A DNA stretch of 64,000 nucleotides from Variovorax saccharolyticus (GTDB taxonomy: Bacteria; Pseudomonadota; Gammaproteobacteria; Burkholderiales; Burkholderiaceae_C): NCBI RefSeq assembly GCF_030316765.1, contig NZ_JASZYT010000003.1, positions 310,001-374,000 on the forward strand, given 5' to 3'. Position numbers and translations under genes: made by a program. This document shows, piece after piece, positions 9,686-20,497 of the stretch; the stretch's first letter is position 1, and each line of letters opens with the position of its first letter. The notes under the pieces are model-generated. The model was not told where the DNA came from and made no database searches. It worked only from the letters and a program-made list of their open reading frames with translations.

Positions 9686-9821
9686 GGGAACGGTCCGATC
9701 TGGACGAATGGGTTTCTTTTGAAGACGATTTGCACCCAATCATACGAGCGCGCGCGAGACACTTCGTTCACCAGCCGCGCGCTGCGGCCTGAACATCCAT
9801 CCTCGTCACGGAGCAAGCAAC

Positions 9822-10379
9822 ATGTCGAAGAACCATCCTGAAGCCCCCGCCCTGCAGATCTCTCAATGGCTCAACGCGGAGGCGGACCTGACGCTCGCGT
9901 CACTGCGCGGCCGCGTGGTGGTGCTGCACGCGTTCCAGATGCTGTGTCCGGCGTGCGTGTCGCATGGCCTTCCGCAGGCGAAGAAGATGCAACAGCTCTT
10001 TGACGCCAAGGATGTGGCCGTGATCGGCCTGCACAGCGTGTTCGAGCATCACGCCGTCATGACGCCCGAGGCGCTGAAGGCCTTCGTCCACGAATACCGG
10101 TTGAGCTTTCCGATCGGCATCGATCAACCTTCCCGTGGCGGCATTCCCGCCACGATGCGGGAGTATCAGCTGCAGGGGACGCCGAGCATCGTCCTGATCG
10201 ACAGGCAAGGCCGCATCCGGCTCAGTCATTTCGGCGTCATCGACGACATGGTGCTCGGCGCAGCCATCGGCCAACTGGCGGCCGAAGTGGAGACCACGAC
10301 CTTGATCGCGCGCCCGTCCGGCGACGCCGGAATGGTCGGAACACGCGACGCCTGTGGCGAAAGCGGTTGTCCGGCCTGA
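9822..10379 (+). CDS. TlpA/peroxiredoxin-like thioredoxin-fold protein
   Basis: A 185-residue protein of the AhpC-TSA/TlpA superfamily. The redox pair is in MLCPACVSHGLP (CPAC) at about residue 45, and the cis-proline segment GTPSIVLIDRQGRI lies near residue 120. There is no signal peptide, so it seems cytoplasmic, unlike typical TlpA. The tail DACGESGCPA adds two more cysteines. The reaction is likely thiol-disulfide exchange or peroxide reduction, with unknown partner. The divergent AraC gene is its likely regulator. Confidence 0.8.
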   Translation: MSKNHPEAPALQISQWLNAEADLTLASLRGRVVVLHAFQMLCPACVSHGLPQAKKMQQLFDAKDVAVIGLHSVFEHHAVMTPEALKAFVHEYRLSFPIGIDQPSRGGIPATMREYQLQGTPSIVLIDRQGRIRLSHFGVIDDMVLGAAIGQLAAEVETTTLIARPSGDAGMVGTRDACGESGCPA

Positions 10380-10438
10380 GCCGAATCGCCATTTCCGGGA
10401 ATACCCTCAGCGCATTCTTCTGAATCTTGCCTACATTG

Positions 10439-10472
10439 CTTGCATGCAAGACAACGTGCAGCTTGCATGCAA
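10439..10472. promoter_or_regulatory. Paired palindromic operator upstream of dctA
   Basis: Two copies of the perfect palindrome TTGCATGCAA lie at 10440-10449 and 10463-10472, 23 bases centre to centre, about two helical turns. The first extends to CTTGCATGCAAG (10439-10450). They end 20 bases before the dctA start. Palindromes of this size suit a GntR/FCD-type dimer, and the gene directly downstream of dctA encodes one, so autoregulated control of both genes is inferred. Confidence 0.7.
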
Positions 10473-10491
10473 ACCTTCAGAGGGATCCGCC

Positions 10492-11823
10492 ATGCCACGT
10501 TTCTTCAAATCGCTCTTCGGTCAGGTCGTCATCGCGCTTGTGCTCGGCGTCGTGGCAGGCCTCTTCTTCCCGGAATTCGCCGTCAAGCTCAAACCGCTCG
10601 GCGACGGCTTCATCAAGCTGATCAAGATGATCATTCCGGTGCTGGTCTTCTGCGTCGTGGTGCACGGCATCTCGGGCGCCGGCGACCTCAAGCGGGTCGG
10701 CCGCGTCGGCGTCAAGGCGCTGATCTATTTCGAAGTGCTCACCACCGTCGCGCTGGCGCTGGGCCTGGTGCTGGCCTTCGTGTTCGAGCCCGGGGTCGGC
10801 ATGAACGTCGACCCATCGAAACTCGACGCCAAGGCGATGAGCGCCTATGCGTCGAACGCCGACAAGCTCACCAGCGGCGGCACGGTCGACTTCCTCATGA
10901 AGCTGATCCCGACCACCGTGATCAACGCCTTCGCGACCGGCGACGTGCTGCAGGTGCTGCTGTTCGCGGTTCTCTTCGGCTGCGCGCTCACGCTGCTTGG
11001 CGAACGGGGCCGGCCGGTCGCGGCGGTGGTCGACGCGACCGCGCTGGTGATGTTCAAGATCATGGGCATCATCATCAAGCTGGCGCCGCTCGGCGTGCTC
11101 GGCGCGATCGCCTTCACGGTCGGACAGTACGGCGTCGGCTCGCTCAAGCAGCTGGGCATGCTGGTGGCACTGTTCTACGCGGCGGTGCTGTTCTTCGTCT
11201 TCGTGGTGCTCGGGCTCGTGATGCGCTTCTCGGGCTTCAGCCTGGTCAAGCTGCTGCGCTACCTGCGCGAAGAGCTCACCATCGTCTTCGCAACCACCTC
11301 GTCCGACAGCGTGCTGCCGCAGATCATGGCCAAGCTCCGGAACATGGGCATCCGCGACTCGACCGTCGGCCTCGTGATCCCGACCGGCTACTCGTTCAAC
11401 CTCGACGCCTTCTCGATCTACATCACGCTGGCCGCGGTGTTCATCGCCCAGGCCACCAACACGCCGATCTCGATGGCCGACCTGTTGACCATCCTGGCGA
11501 TCGCCTTGGTCACCTCCAAGGGCGCGCACGGCGTGCCGGGTTCGGCGATCGTGGTGCTGGCCGCCACCTTGCACGCGATTCCGGCGATCCCGGCCATCGG
11601 TCTGGTGCTCGTGCTCTCGGTCGACTGGTTCATGGGCATCGCCCGCGCGCTGGGCAACCTGATCGGCAACTGCGTCGCCACGGTCGCCATCGCCGCCTGG
11701 GAGGGCGACATCGACCGCGAGCGGGCACATGCGGTGCTGAACGGCACCCACTCGCCCGAAGACGAGCCGCTCGCCGAGCCCGGCTCGCCGGCCGCCGTCT
11801 CGACCGTCTCGACCGCCCATTGA
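10492..11823 (+). CDS. dctA: C4-dicarboxylate:cation symporter DctA
   Basis: A 443-residue inner-membrane carrier of the dicarboxylate/amino acid:cation symporter family. Signatures are visible: FIKLIKMIIPVLVFCVVVHG in the N-terminal half, the serine-rich re-entrant segment FATTSSDSVLPQIMAKLRNM, and PTGYSFNLDAFSIYITLAAVFIAQA, where DctA has PTGYSFNLDG. It imports succinate, fumarate, malate or related acids with cations. The ATG at 10492 has AGAGGG seven bases before it; reading frames further upstream run through the operator. The GntR-type gene starts 8 bases after its stop, so both are probably one transcript. Confidence 0.9.
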   Translation: MPRFFKSLFGQVVIALVLGVVAGLFFPEFAVKLKPLGDGFIKLIKMIIPVLVFCVVVHGISGAGDLKRVGRVGVKALIYFEVLTTVALALGLVLAFVFEPGVGMNVDPSKLDAKAMSAYASNADKLTSGGTVDFLMKLIPTTVINAFATGDVLQVLLFAVLFGCALTLLGERGRPVAAVVDATALVMFKIMGIIIKLAPLGVLGAIAFTVGQYGVGSLKQLGMLVALFYAAVLFFVFVVLGLVMRFSGFSLVKLLRYLREELTIVFATTSSDSVLPQIMAKLRNMGIRDSTVGLVIPTGYSFNLDAFSIYITLAAVFIAQATNTPISMADLLTILAIALVTSKGAHGVPGSAIVVLAATLHAIPAIPAIGLVLVLSVDWFMGIARALGNLIGNCVATVAIAAWEGDIDRERAHAVLNGTHSPEDEPLAEPGSPAAVSTVSTAH

Positions 11824-11831
11824 AGACACCG

Positions 11832-12530
11832 ATGACCGACGTCACGCCCACCCACATCGCGGAACGCGTGGTGGAAGCGATCCTGGCGCAGAAGCTGGCG
11901 CCCGGCGAGAGGCTGGGCGAGCAGGCGATGGCCGAGAACTTCGGCGTCAGCCGCACCATGGTGCGCGAGGCCCTGATGCAGCTGCAGGCGCGCGGCTTCG
12001 TCGAAGTGCAGTCGCGCCGCGGCTGGTACGTGGTCGAGCCCTCGGCCGACGAGGCGCGCGACGCCTTCGCCGCCCGCCGAATCGTCGAAGCCGGCATCCT
12101 GGCCGAAGCCGGCCGGCCGCTTTCGAAGGTGATCCGCAAGCTGCGCGAGCACATCGCGGACGAGAAGCGGGCCATCGCCGGCGCCGACGCCGCCACCCGC
12201 GCCTTCCTGCTGGCCGACTTCCATGTCTGCCTGGCCGACCAGATGGGCCACCGGCTGCTGTGCGACGTGCTGCGCGACCTGACCGCGCGCACCACGCTGG
12301 CCGCCACCCTGTTCCAGTCCCGGCACGAGGCCGTCCAGTCCTGCGCCGAGCACGCCGCCATCGTGGCCGCGCTGGAAGCCGGCGACACGGCGCACGCCCG
12401 GCAGCTGATGCTCGATCACATCGGCAACGTCGAGCAGGCGCTGCAGGTCGAGGTCCAGGCGGCACCCGATGCCGACGAACGGCTGCGCGCCACGCTGGCA
12501 CCGTTGACCCTGCCTCGCGGCCTTCGCTGA
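11832..12530 (+). CDS. GntR-family regulator (FCD type)
   Basis: A 232-residue regulator with an N-terminal winged helix (GERLGEQAMAENFGVSRTMVREALMQLQARGFVEVQ) and an all-helical FCD ligand domain carrying the family's metal ligands (D..H about residue 130, then H in CAEHAAIVAALEAGD and H in MLDHIGN). It lies 8 bases after dctA. Its ligand is probably an organic acid carried by DctA, by analogy with other FCD proteins. The paired palindromes ahead of dctA are its likely binding site. Confidence 0.87.
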   Translation: MTDVTPTHIAERVVEAILAQKLAPGERLGEQAMAENFGVSRTMVREALMQLQARGFVEVQSRRGWYVVEPSADEARDAFAARRIVEAGILAEAGRPLSKVIRKLREHIADEKRAIAGADAATRAFLLADFHVCLADQMGHRLLCDVLRDLTARTTLAATLFQSRHEAVQSCAEHAAIVAALEAGDTAHARQLMLDHIGNVEQALQVEVQAAPDADERLRATLAPLTLPRGLR

Positions 12531-12580
12531 CACGGATCGACCCGCCGGCGGAGGCTGCTTCGGCTAAAGTCGAAGCGCTT

Positions 12581-13654
12581 ATGAATTCACCAGGCCTGCA
12601 GCGCGGCTCCTTCCTCTTCCTGCTGGCGGTCGTCACGATTGCCTTCGGCTGGGTCCTCCTCCCTTTCTTCGGGGCCGTGATGTGGGGCGTCGCGCTCGCG
12701 ATCCTGTTCACCCCGATCTACCGGCGGCTGCTGCTGAAGATGCGCGGACGGCGCAACCTGGCCGCCCTCGCCACGCTGCTGATGGCGATGGTGGTGGTCA
12801 TCATCCCGCTGGTCGCCATCGCCGGATCGCTGGTCGAGGAGGTGTCGGTGCTCTCCCACAAGATCCGCGCCGGCGACATCAGCTTCGCGAGCTACTTCCA
12901 GCAGGTCGTCAACGTGATCCCGCAATGGGCGATCAACCTGCTCGACCGCTTCGGCCTGGGCAACGTCGAAGGCCTGATCAAACAACTGTCGCAGGCCGCA
13001 GCGCGGGGCAGCCAGGTGATCGCGACCCACGCGGTCGCGATCGGCCAGAACGCCTTCGAATTCGTCGTCAGCTTCGGCCTGATGCTGTACCTGCTGTTCT
13101 TCCTGCTGCGCGACGGCGCGATGCTGTCGAAGAAGGTGCGCGCCTCGCTGCCGCTGGCCACGCCGCACACGCACCACCTGCTGAACAAGTTTACCACCGT
13201 GATCCGGGCCACCATCAAGGGCAATATCGCCGTGGCGGCGGCACAGGGCCTGATCGGCGGCGTCACCTTTTCCCTGCTCGGCCTGCAGGGTTCGCTGCTG
13301 TGGGGCGCGCTGATGGCCTTCCTGTCGCTGCTGCCGGCGGTGGGCGCGGCGCTGATCTGGGGCCCGGTGGCGATCTACTTCCTGGCCGTCGGCGCCTTCG
13401 GCAAGGGCTTCATCCTGATCTTCGTCGGCGTCTTCGTGATCGGACTGGTCGACAACATCCTGCGGCCGCTGCTGGTCGGCAAGGACACGCAGATGCCCGA
13501 CTACATCGTGCTGATGTCCACCATCGGCGGCATCGCGCTGTTCGGCATCAACGGCTTCGTGATCGGGCCCGTGATCGCGGCGCTGTTCATGGCGGCCTGG
13601 GATCTTTTCGCGTCCTCGAGCGCCGACGACGAAAAGGCGCCGCCGCTACCCTGA
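12581..13654 (+). CDS. AI-2E family transporter (PerM-like membrane protein)
   Basis: A 357-residue membrane protein with paired hydrophobic helices at the N-terminus (SFLFLLAVVTIAFGWVLLPF), a hydrophilic region of about 60 residues (FASYFQQVVNVIPQW), and a helical C-terminal half with the family pattern (LLPAVGAALIWGPVAIYF and LVDNILRPLLVGK). Family members are autoinducer exporters, Na+(Li+)/H+ antiporters or of unknown role, so no substrate is assigned. It starts 50 bases after the GntR gene. Its 3' end overlaps the convergent LysR gene by nine bases. Confidence 0.85.
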   Translation: MNSPGLQRGSFLFLLAVVTIAFGWVLLPFFGAVMWGVALAILFTPIYRRLLLKMRGRRNLAALATLLMAMVVVIIPLVAIAGSLVEEVSVLSHKIRAGDISFASYFQQVVNVIPQWAINLLDRFGLGNVEGLIKQLSQAAARGSQVIATHAVAIGQNAFEFVVSFGLMLYLLFFLLRDGAMLSKKVRASLPLATPHTHHLLNKFTTVIRATIKGNIAVAAAQGLIGGVTFSLLGLQGSLLWGALMAFLSLLPAVGAALIWGPVAIYFLAVGAFGKGFILIFVGVFVIGLVDNILRPLLVGKDTQMPDYIVLMSTIGGIALFGINGFVIGPVIAALFMAAWDLFASSSADDEKAPPLP

Positions 13655-14557
13655 GCGGGCGCTCCACCAGGCCTCGCCGAAGCGGCCCTGCAGGAAGGCC
13701 ACGAAGCTCGACACCTTGCCGGGCACCAGCTTGGGCGACGGGAACACCGCGTGGATCTCCTGCTCGGCCAGGGCGTGGTCGGGCAGCACCTCGACCACCT
13801 GGCCGGTGGCCAGCGAGTCGCTGGCCACGTAGCGCGGCATCAGCGCCACGCCCAGCCCGGCCCGCGCGGCGGCCAGCACGGCCGAGACGTTGTTCGAGCG
13901 CAGCCGCCCCGACACCGGCACCGTGACCGGTTCGCCCTTCGGGGTGTGCAGGTGCCAGACGTCATCGCCGACCACGCTGCTGTAGATCAGCGCCACGTGG
14001 GCACTCAGGTCCTGCGCCTTCTTCGGCGTGCCGTGCGTGCGCAGGTAGGCCGGCGCCGCCACCATCACCCACGGGTTCATGCCGAGGAAGCGCGCGCCCA
14101 GGGACGAGTCGGCCAGCTTGCCCATGCGGATGGCGACGTCGATGCCCTGTGCCACCAGGTCGACATAGCGGTCTTCGAAACTGAGGTCGACCTGCACCTG
14201 CGGATGCCGCGCCATGAATTCCAACGCCAGCGGCACCACCACCCGCCGGCCGAAGGCGGTCGAGGTGCCGATGCGCAGCAGTCCCTGCGCCTGCGACTGC
14301 CTGAGCTTGACGATGCTCTCGGCCTCCTCGGCGTCGCGCACGATGGACTTGCACTTCTCGTAGTAGAGCGCGCCCGCTTCCGTGAGGCTGACGCCGCGCG
14401 TGTTGCGGTTGAGCAGCCGCGCCTTCAGCCGCGCCTCGGTGGCCGCAACCTGCTTGGTCACGGTGGGCTGGGTGGTGTTGAACTCGCGCGCCGCCTTGGA
14501 GAAGCTGCCGGTCTCCACCACGCGCACGAACATCTCCATCGCCAACAGTCGGTCCAT
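13646..14557 (-). CDS. LysR-family regulator divergent from gcl
   Basis: A 303-residue LysR protein. The helix-turn-helix is at residues 1-60 ([39 protein letters not shown]), followed by a periplasmic-binding-protein-like effector domain from about residue 90. Close relatives regulate many pathways, so the target is inferred from position: it is divergent from gcl, and a palindromic LysR-type box lies in the shared 110-base promoter region. Glyoxylate or a related acid would be a fitting effector, but nothing in the sequence proves it. Confidence 0.88.
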   Translation of the reverse strand: MDRLLAMEMFVRVVETGSFSKAAREFNTTQPTVTKQVAATEARLKARLLNRNTRGVSLTEAGALYYEKCKSIVRDAEEAESIVKLRQSQAQGLLRIGTSTAFGRRVVVPLALEFMARHPQVQVDLSFEDRYVDLVAQGIDVAIRMGKLADSSLGARFLGMNPWVMVAAPAYLRTHGTPKKAQDLSAHVALIYSSVVGDDVWHLHTPKGEPVTVPVSGRLRSNNVSAVLAAARAGLGVALMPRYVASDSLATGQVVEVLPDHALAEQEIHAVFPSPKLVPGKVSSFVAFLQGRFGEAWWSARSG

Positions 14558-14575
14558 CCGCGCATGCTACTCACT

Positions 14576-14592
14576 TATTCCACACAGGAATA
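14576..14592. promoter_or_regulatory. LysR-type operator between lysR and gcl
   Basis: A perfect inverted repeat, TATTCC-ACACA-GGAATA, which contains the T-N11-A pattern (T at 14578, A at 14590) typical of LysR recognition sites. It lies 19 bases upstream of the LysR start codon and 76 bases upstream of gcl, where a LysR protein could repress its own gene and activate the operon. Confidence 0.65.
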
Positions 14593-14667
14593 GGCTTTAT
14601 GGCTGCGCGCCGTCTTCTGCGAACAGGCCCGAATTCCCAGAATCGAGCCCAACCCAAGGAGACTCGC

Positions 14668-16461
<1,794 letters not shown>

Positions 16462-16480
16462 AACCTTCCTGAGACCTTGC

Positions 16481-16522
16481 GGGACAGACCAAGAAACTGC
16501 GCAGCAGTTTTTGCTCTGTCCC
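16481..16522. repeat. Nested inverted repeat between gcl and hyi
   Basis: Two arms of 20 bases, nearly complementary, with an inner stem AAACTGC/GCAGTTT (16494-16500 and 16504-16510) around GCA and an outer stem GGGACAG/CTGTCCC (16481-16487 and 16516-16522). It is not followed by a clean T-run, so it looks more like a REP-type intergenic stem-loop than a terminator. In the gcl-hyi transcript it could protect mRNA or lower downstream expression. Confidence 0.7.
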
Positions 16523-16541
16523 CAACTGACTAGAGACAAAC

Positions 16542-17321
16542 ATGCCCAAATTCGCAGCCAACCTGACCATGCTCTTCACCGAGCTGCCCTTCATGCAGCG
16601 CTTCGAGGCCGCCGCCAAGGCCGGCTTCAAGGCGGTCGAATACCTGTTCCCCTACGCCTACGAAAAGAAGGAACTGGCCGCCGCCCTGCGCGACAACGGC
16701 CTCGCGCAAGTGCTGCACAACCTGCCCGCCGGCAACTGGGAGGCGGGCGAGCGCGGCATCGGCTGCCACCCGGAGCGCGTCGGCGAATTCCGCGAGGGGG
16801 TGGCGCGCGCGATCGACTACGCCACGGCACTGGGCTGTCCGCAAGTCAACTGCCTGCTCGGCAAGCTGCCCGAAGGCGTGACGCATGCGGATGCGCGCAA
16901 GGTGGTGGTCGACAACCTGCGCTTCGCATCAAAGGAGTTGCTGGGCGCCGGCATCCGGCTGCTGATCGAGCCGATCAACACCTTCGACATCCCGGGCTTC
17001 TACCTGAACCGTACCGATCAGGCGCTGTCGCTGATCGACGAGGTCGGCTCGCCCAACCTTCGGGTGCAGTACGACATCTACCACGCCCAGCGCATGGAGG
17101 GCGAGCTGGGCAACACGCTCGCGAAGAACATCGCCCGGATCGGCCACATCCAGCTGGCCGACAACCCCGGGCGCGGCGAGCCGGGCACGGGCGAGATCAA
17201 CTACCCCTGGCTCTTCAGGCACATCGATTCGCTGGGCTATGCCGGCTGGATCGGCTGCGAATACAAGCCGCGCGGCACGACGGACGAAGGCCTCGGATGG
17301 CGCACCGCGCTGACGCAATAA
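16542..17321 (+). CDS. hyi: Hydroxypyruvate isomerase
   Basis: A 259-residue TIM-barrel protein of the xylose-isomerase-like superfamily. The opening MPKFAANLTMLFTELPFMQR, the LLIEPINTFDIPGF strand with a metal-binding Glu, QYDIYHAQRMEG, HIQLADNPGRGEPGTGEINY and the last Glu in IGCEYKPRG match Hyi. It interconverts hydroxypyruvate and tartronate semialdehyde. It is the second gene of the gcl operon, 80 bases after gcl; that gap holds a stem-loop. Confidence 0.94.
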   Translation: MPKFAANLTMLFTELPFMQRFEAAAKAGFKAVEYLFPYAYEKKELAAALRDNGLAQVLHNLPAGNWEAGERGIGCHPERVGEFREGVARAIDYATALGCPQVNCLLGKLPEGVTHADARKVVVDNLRFASKELLGAGIRLLIEPINTFDIPGFYLNRTDQALSLIDEVGSPNLRVQYDIYHAQRMEGELGNTLAKNIARIGHIQLADNPGRGEPGTGEINYPWLFRHIDSLGYAGWIGCEYKPRGTTDEGLGWRTALTQ

Positions 17322-17349
17322 CTATCTCAGGACAAGGAAATCCCGCGAC

Positions 17350-18252
17350 ATGACGCAAACCAACGCACAGAAGATCGGATTCATCGGACTCGGCATCATG
17401 GGGGCGCCGATGGCAGGCCACCTGCTCGAGGCCGGCCACACGCTCTACGTGAACACGCGCGGCGAGATGCCGGAGCCGTTCGCCTCGCGGGCGACGGTCT
17501 GCGCCTCGGCCACGGAGGTGGCGCGGCAGTCGGACATCGTCTTCATCATGGTGCCGGACACGCCGGACGTCGAGACCGTGCTGTTCGGCGACGGCGGCGT
17601 GGCTGCGGGCTTGTCCAGGGGCAAGCTGGTGGTCGATTGCAGCTCGATCGATCCGATCGCCACCAAGGCGTTCGCCCGGAGGATCATCGACCTGGGATGC
17701 GGCTGGGTCGACGCCCCGGTGTCGGGCGGCGAGGTCGGCGCCAAGGCGGCCAGCCTGACCATCATGTGCGGCGGCGACGAGGGCGACTTCGGCCGCGCGC
17801 GGCCGCTGCTCGAGAAGATGGGCAAGAACATCACGCTGGTGGGCGGCGTCGGCGACGGCCAGGTGTGCAAGGTGGCCAACCAGATCATCGTCGCGCTCAA
17901 CATCGCCGCGGTCGGCGAGGCGCTGGTGTTCGCCTCGAAGGCCGGCGCCGATCCGGCCAAGGTGCGGCAGGCCCTGATGGGCGGCTTTGCGTCCTCGCGC
18001 ATCCTCGAGGTGCATGGCGAACGCATGATCAAGCGCACCTTTGCGCCGGGCTTCCGGATCGCGCTGCACCAGAAGGACCTGAACCTGGCGCTGCAGGGCG
18101 CGCGTGCGCTGGGGGTGGCCCTGCCGCAGACGGCGAGCGCGGCGCAACTGATGAACGCCTGCGCGGCGCTGGGCCATGGTCAGGAAGACCACTCGGCCCT
18201 GGTGCGCGCGCTGGAAGCGATGGCGCAGCATCCGGTGGCCGGAGAGCTTTAA
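17350..18252 (+). CDS. glxR: Tartronate semialdehyde reductase (2-hydroxy-3-oxopropionate reductase)
   Basis: A 300-residue beta-hydroxyacid dehydrogenase. The NAD(P) loop is GFIGLGIMGAPMAGHLLEAGH, the substrate loop DAPVSGGEVGAKAASLTIMCG, and the catalytic lysine sits in GQVCKVANQIIVALNI. It reduces tartronate semialdehyde to glycerate, the last step of the glyoxylate-to-glycerate route formed with gcl and hyi. It starts 28 bases after hyi. Its stop lies 11 bases from the convergent LysR gene. Confidence 0.94.
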   Translation: MTQTNAQKIGFIGLGIMGAPMAGHLLEAGHTLYVNTRGEMPEPFASRATVCASATEVARQSDIVFIMVPDTPDVETVLFGDGGVAAGLSRGKLVVDCSSIDPIATKAFARRIIDLGCGWVDAPVSGGEVGAKAASLTIMCGGDEGDFGRARPLLEKMGKNITLVGGVGDGQVCKVANQIIVALNIAAVGEALVFASKAGADPAKVRQALMGGFASSRILEVHGERMIKRTFAPGFRIALHQKDLNLALQGARALGVALPQTASAAQLMNACAALGHGQEDHSALVRALEAMAQHPVAGEL

Positions 18253-18263
18253 GACGACTTCCC

Positions 18264-19166
18264 CTAGCCCATCTCCGCGATCGCCTCCCGCATGCAGCGC
18301 GTGATGCTGCGCACCGCCACCGAATCCGGCCGCCCCGCGAAGCGCAGGGCGCGGATCGGCACCGGGATGTGCGGCTCCAGGGTCAGCAGGTCGACCTTGC
18401 CGCGATCCGCCGAGTTCGCGGTGCAGCCGTCGACCAGCGCCACGCCCAGGCCATGGTGCGCCATCGCCAGCGCCGCATGGTAGGTCTGGACCGTGACCAC
18501 TGCCTGCTGGAAGCCGACACCGGCCTGGCGGCAGGCCTGGCTCAGGCTGGTGCCCACCGGGTCGCGGCTGTCGAGGCCGACCACCGGCAGCTTGACCAGG
18601 TCGTGCAGCGCCACCGAGCCGTTGCGCAGCAGCGCCCGCGGCAGCATGCCCTTGGGCGCGACGCAGACCATGCGGCTGTCGGCCAGCGTCTCCTGCGTCA
18701 GCGACGGATGCACTGCCGGGCTGAAGGCGAAACCGACATCGGCCTCCTGCCGCAGCAGCGCCGACATGATCTGCGGCGAGTGCAGCGATTCGAGCGTGAC
18801 CGCGATCGACGGATGCTGCTCGCGGAAGCGCTTCAACGCCCGCGGCAGCACCTCGTAGCTCAGCGCCAGCACGCTGAGGATGCGCAGCTCGCCCGCATCG
18901 CTGGCGATGCGCAGGTTGGCCGCCAGCCGCTGCACCTCGTCGAGCTGCGCGAACAGCCGCTCGATGTGCGGATAGAGCGCCAGCGCCTCGGTGGTCGGCG
19001 TGAGCCGTCCCTTGGCCCGCTGGAACAACGGGAAGCCCAGCTGTATCTCGGCATGCTGCAGCGTGCGGCTGACCGCCGGCTGCGTGATGTTGATCAGGCG
19101 CGCCGCCGCGCTCACGCTGCCCGTGAGCATGATGGCGTTGAAGACCTCGATGTGGCGCAGGCGCAT
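18264..19166 (-). CDS. LysR-family regulator convergent with glxR
   Basis: A 300-residue LysR protein. The N-terminal helix-turn-helix (MRLRHIEVFNAIMLTGSVSAA, ITQPAVSRTLQHAEIQLG) is followed by an effector domain (GELRILSVLALSYEVLPRAL). Its N-terminus resembles the OccR/NocR/ArgP-like branch. It lies 10 bases after the M20 peptidase gene on the same strand, so the two may share a transcript; regulation of that peptidase or of glyoxylate use are both possible and neither is shown by sequence. Confidence 0.85.
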   Translation of the reverse strand: MRLRHIEVFNAIMLTGSVSAAARLINITQPAVSRTLQHAEIQLGFPLFQRAKGRLTPTTEALALYPHIERLFAQLDEVQRLAANLRIASDAGELRILSVLALSYEVLPRALKRFREQHPSIAVTLESLHSPQIMSALLRQEADVGFAFSPAVHPSLTQETLADSRMVCVAPKGMLPRALLRNGSVALHDLVKLPVVGLDSRDPVGTSLSQACRQAGVGFQQAVVTVQTYHAALAMAHHGLGVALVDGCTANSADRGKVDLLTLEPHIPVPIRALRFAGRPDSVAVRSITRCMREAIAEMG

Positions 19167-19176
19167 GAAGCGACGG

Positions 19177-20475
19177 CTACGGTGCGGTCGTCGCGACCTT
19201 GCCGCGCGAGATGTCCATGATCAGCTGCGCCGACAGGTACAGCCGCGGCTCGATCGAATCGAGCAGCACGTACTCGGCGTCGGCCGAATGGGCGCCGAAG
19301 CCCTGCAGGCCGAAGCGCTCGACCACCGCCGCCTTGGTCTTGAGCGCCGCGAAGGCCGCATCGGTGCCGCCACCGGCGACCTTGTCGTCGGCGCCGAGTT
19401 CGCGGCCCAGCGACTTGTAGATCTGCTGCGCATGCAGCGCCAGCGCGCGCGAGGCATCGTTGGCTTCCAGCGGCGGGCGCCGACGCTCGAACTTCATCTC
19501 CACCTTGGCCTGCGGGATCAGCTGATTCTTCACGCGCTCCTGCACCTGCTGCTCGATGCGGTCGTAGTCGCTGACCTTCAGCACCCGCACGTCGGCACCG
19601 GCCGTGGCGCTGGCCGGGATCACGTTGCGGTTGCTGCCCGAGCGCGAGATGGTCCAGTTCATCTTGAGGCCGGTCGCCGGGTCCGAGAGGTCGCGCATCT
19701 GCAGGATCTGGTGCGACAGCTCGTAGAGCGCATTCACGCCCTGCTCCGGCGCCGAGCCGGCGTGCGAAGCCTTGCCCGTGACATGCAGCGTGACCGAGGC
19801 GATGCCCGCGGTCGCCAGCGACAGCTTGTCGCCCTGGATCGGGGCGCCTTCGTACGACAGCACGACGTCGTGCTCGCCGCCCAGTCGCGTGATCAGGTGG
19901 CGGCCACCGGGGGAACTGATCTCCTCGTCGCCGTTGATCAGCACGGTGAGCGTGCCGTACTCCTTGAAGTCCATCGCCTTCAGCAGCGCCAGCGTGTGGG
20001 CGATGACCGCGATGCCCTGCTTGTCATCGGCGATGCCCAGCCCATAGGCCTTGTCGCCCTCGACGCGGAAGGGCTGCTTGCCGAGCATGCCGATCTGGTA
20101 GACCGTGTCCATGTGGGCGATCAGCATGATCTTCTTGGTCCCGGTGCCCTTGAAGGTCGCCCGCATGACCTTGCCGATCTTCTCGGGCGTGTCCTCCATG
20201 CGGTAGGCGTCGGCCGAGGGATCGATCAGCTCGACCTGGCCGCCGAGCGCCCTGAACTTGCCGGCGATCAGGTTGGCGATCCGGTCGAGTCCCTCGAGGT
20301 CGCGGCTGCCCGACTCGATCGAGACCAGCTGGTTCAGCGTCTCGAGCAGCGCGGGCTTCTCCTTGGCGGCGAGCGCGGCAATGCGTTCGTCGGGGGCGGC
20401 CGAAGCCCAGGTGCATGCGGCGGCGAGTGCAGCCAGGGCGAAGCCCCCGCGCACGAAAGCGATTGCATTCTTCAT
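19177..20475 (-). CDS. Exported M20-family metallopeptidase (glutamate carboxypeptidase type)
   Basis: A 432-residue zinc peptidase with a signal peptide (MKNAIAFVRGGFALAALAAACTWASA). Zinc and catalytic residues are visible: H-M-D in LIAHMDTVY, the bridging Asp in GLGIADDKQG, the Glu pair in INGDEEISS, the Asp/Glu of LSYEGA, and the final His in FGAHSADAEYV. The layout matches periplasmic CPG2-like enzymes that remove C-terminal glutamate from folate or peptides. The ATG at 20475 is chosen because it begins the signal peptide; a longer frame to 20526 would bury it. Confidence 0.88.
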   Translation of the reverse strand: MKNAIAFVRGGFALAALAAACTWASAAPDERIAALAAKEKPALLETLNQLVSIESGSRDLEGLDRIANLIAGKFRALGGQVELIDPSADAYRMEDTPEKIGKVMRATFKGTGTKKIMLIAHMDTVYQIGMLGKQPFRVEGDKAYGLGIADDKQGIAVIAHTLALLKAMDFKEYGTLTVLINGDEEISSPGGRHLITRLGGEHDVVLSYEGAPIQGDKLSLATAGIASVTLHVTGKASHAGSAPEQGVNALYELSHQILQMRDLSDPATGLKMNWTISRSGSNRNVIPASATAGADVRVLKVSDYDRIEQQVQERVKNQLIPQAKVEMKFERRRPPLEANDASRALALHAQQIYKSLGRELGADDKVAGGGTDAAFAALKTKAAVVERFGLQGFGAHSADAEYVLLDSIEPRLYLSAQLIMDISRGKVATTAP

Positions 20476-20497
20476 CAAGCTCAAGTCTCCAAAAAAT

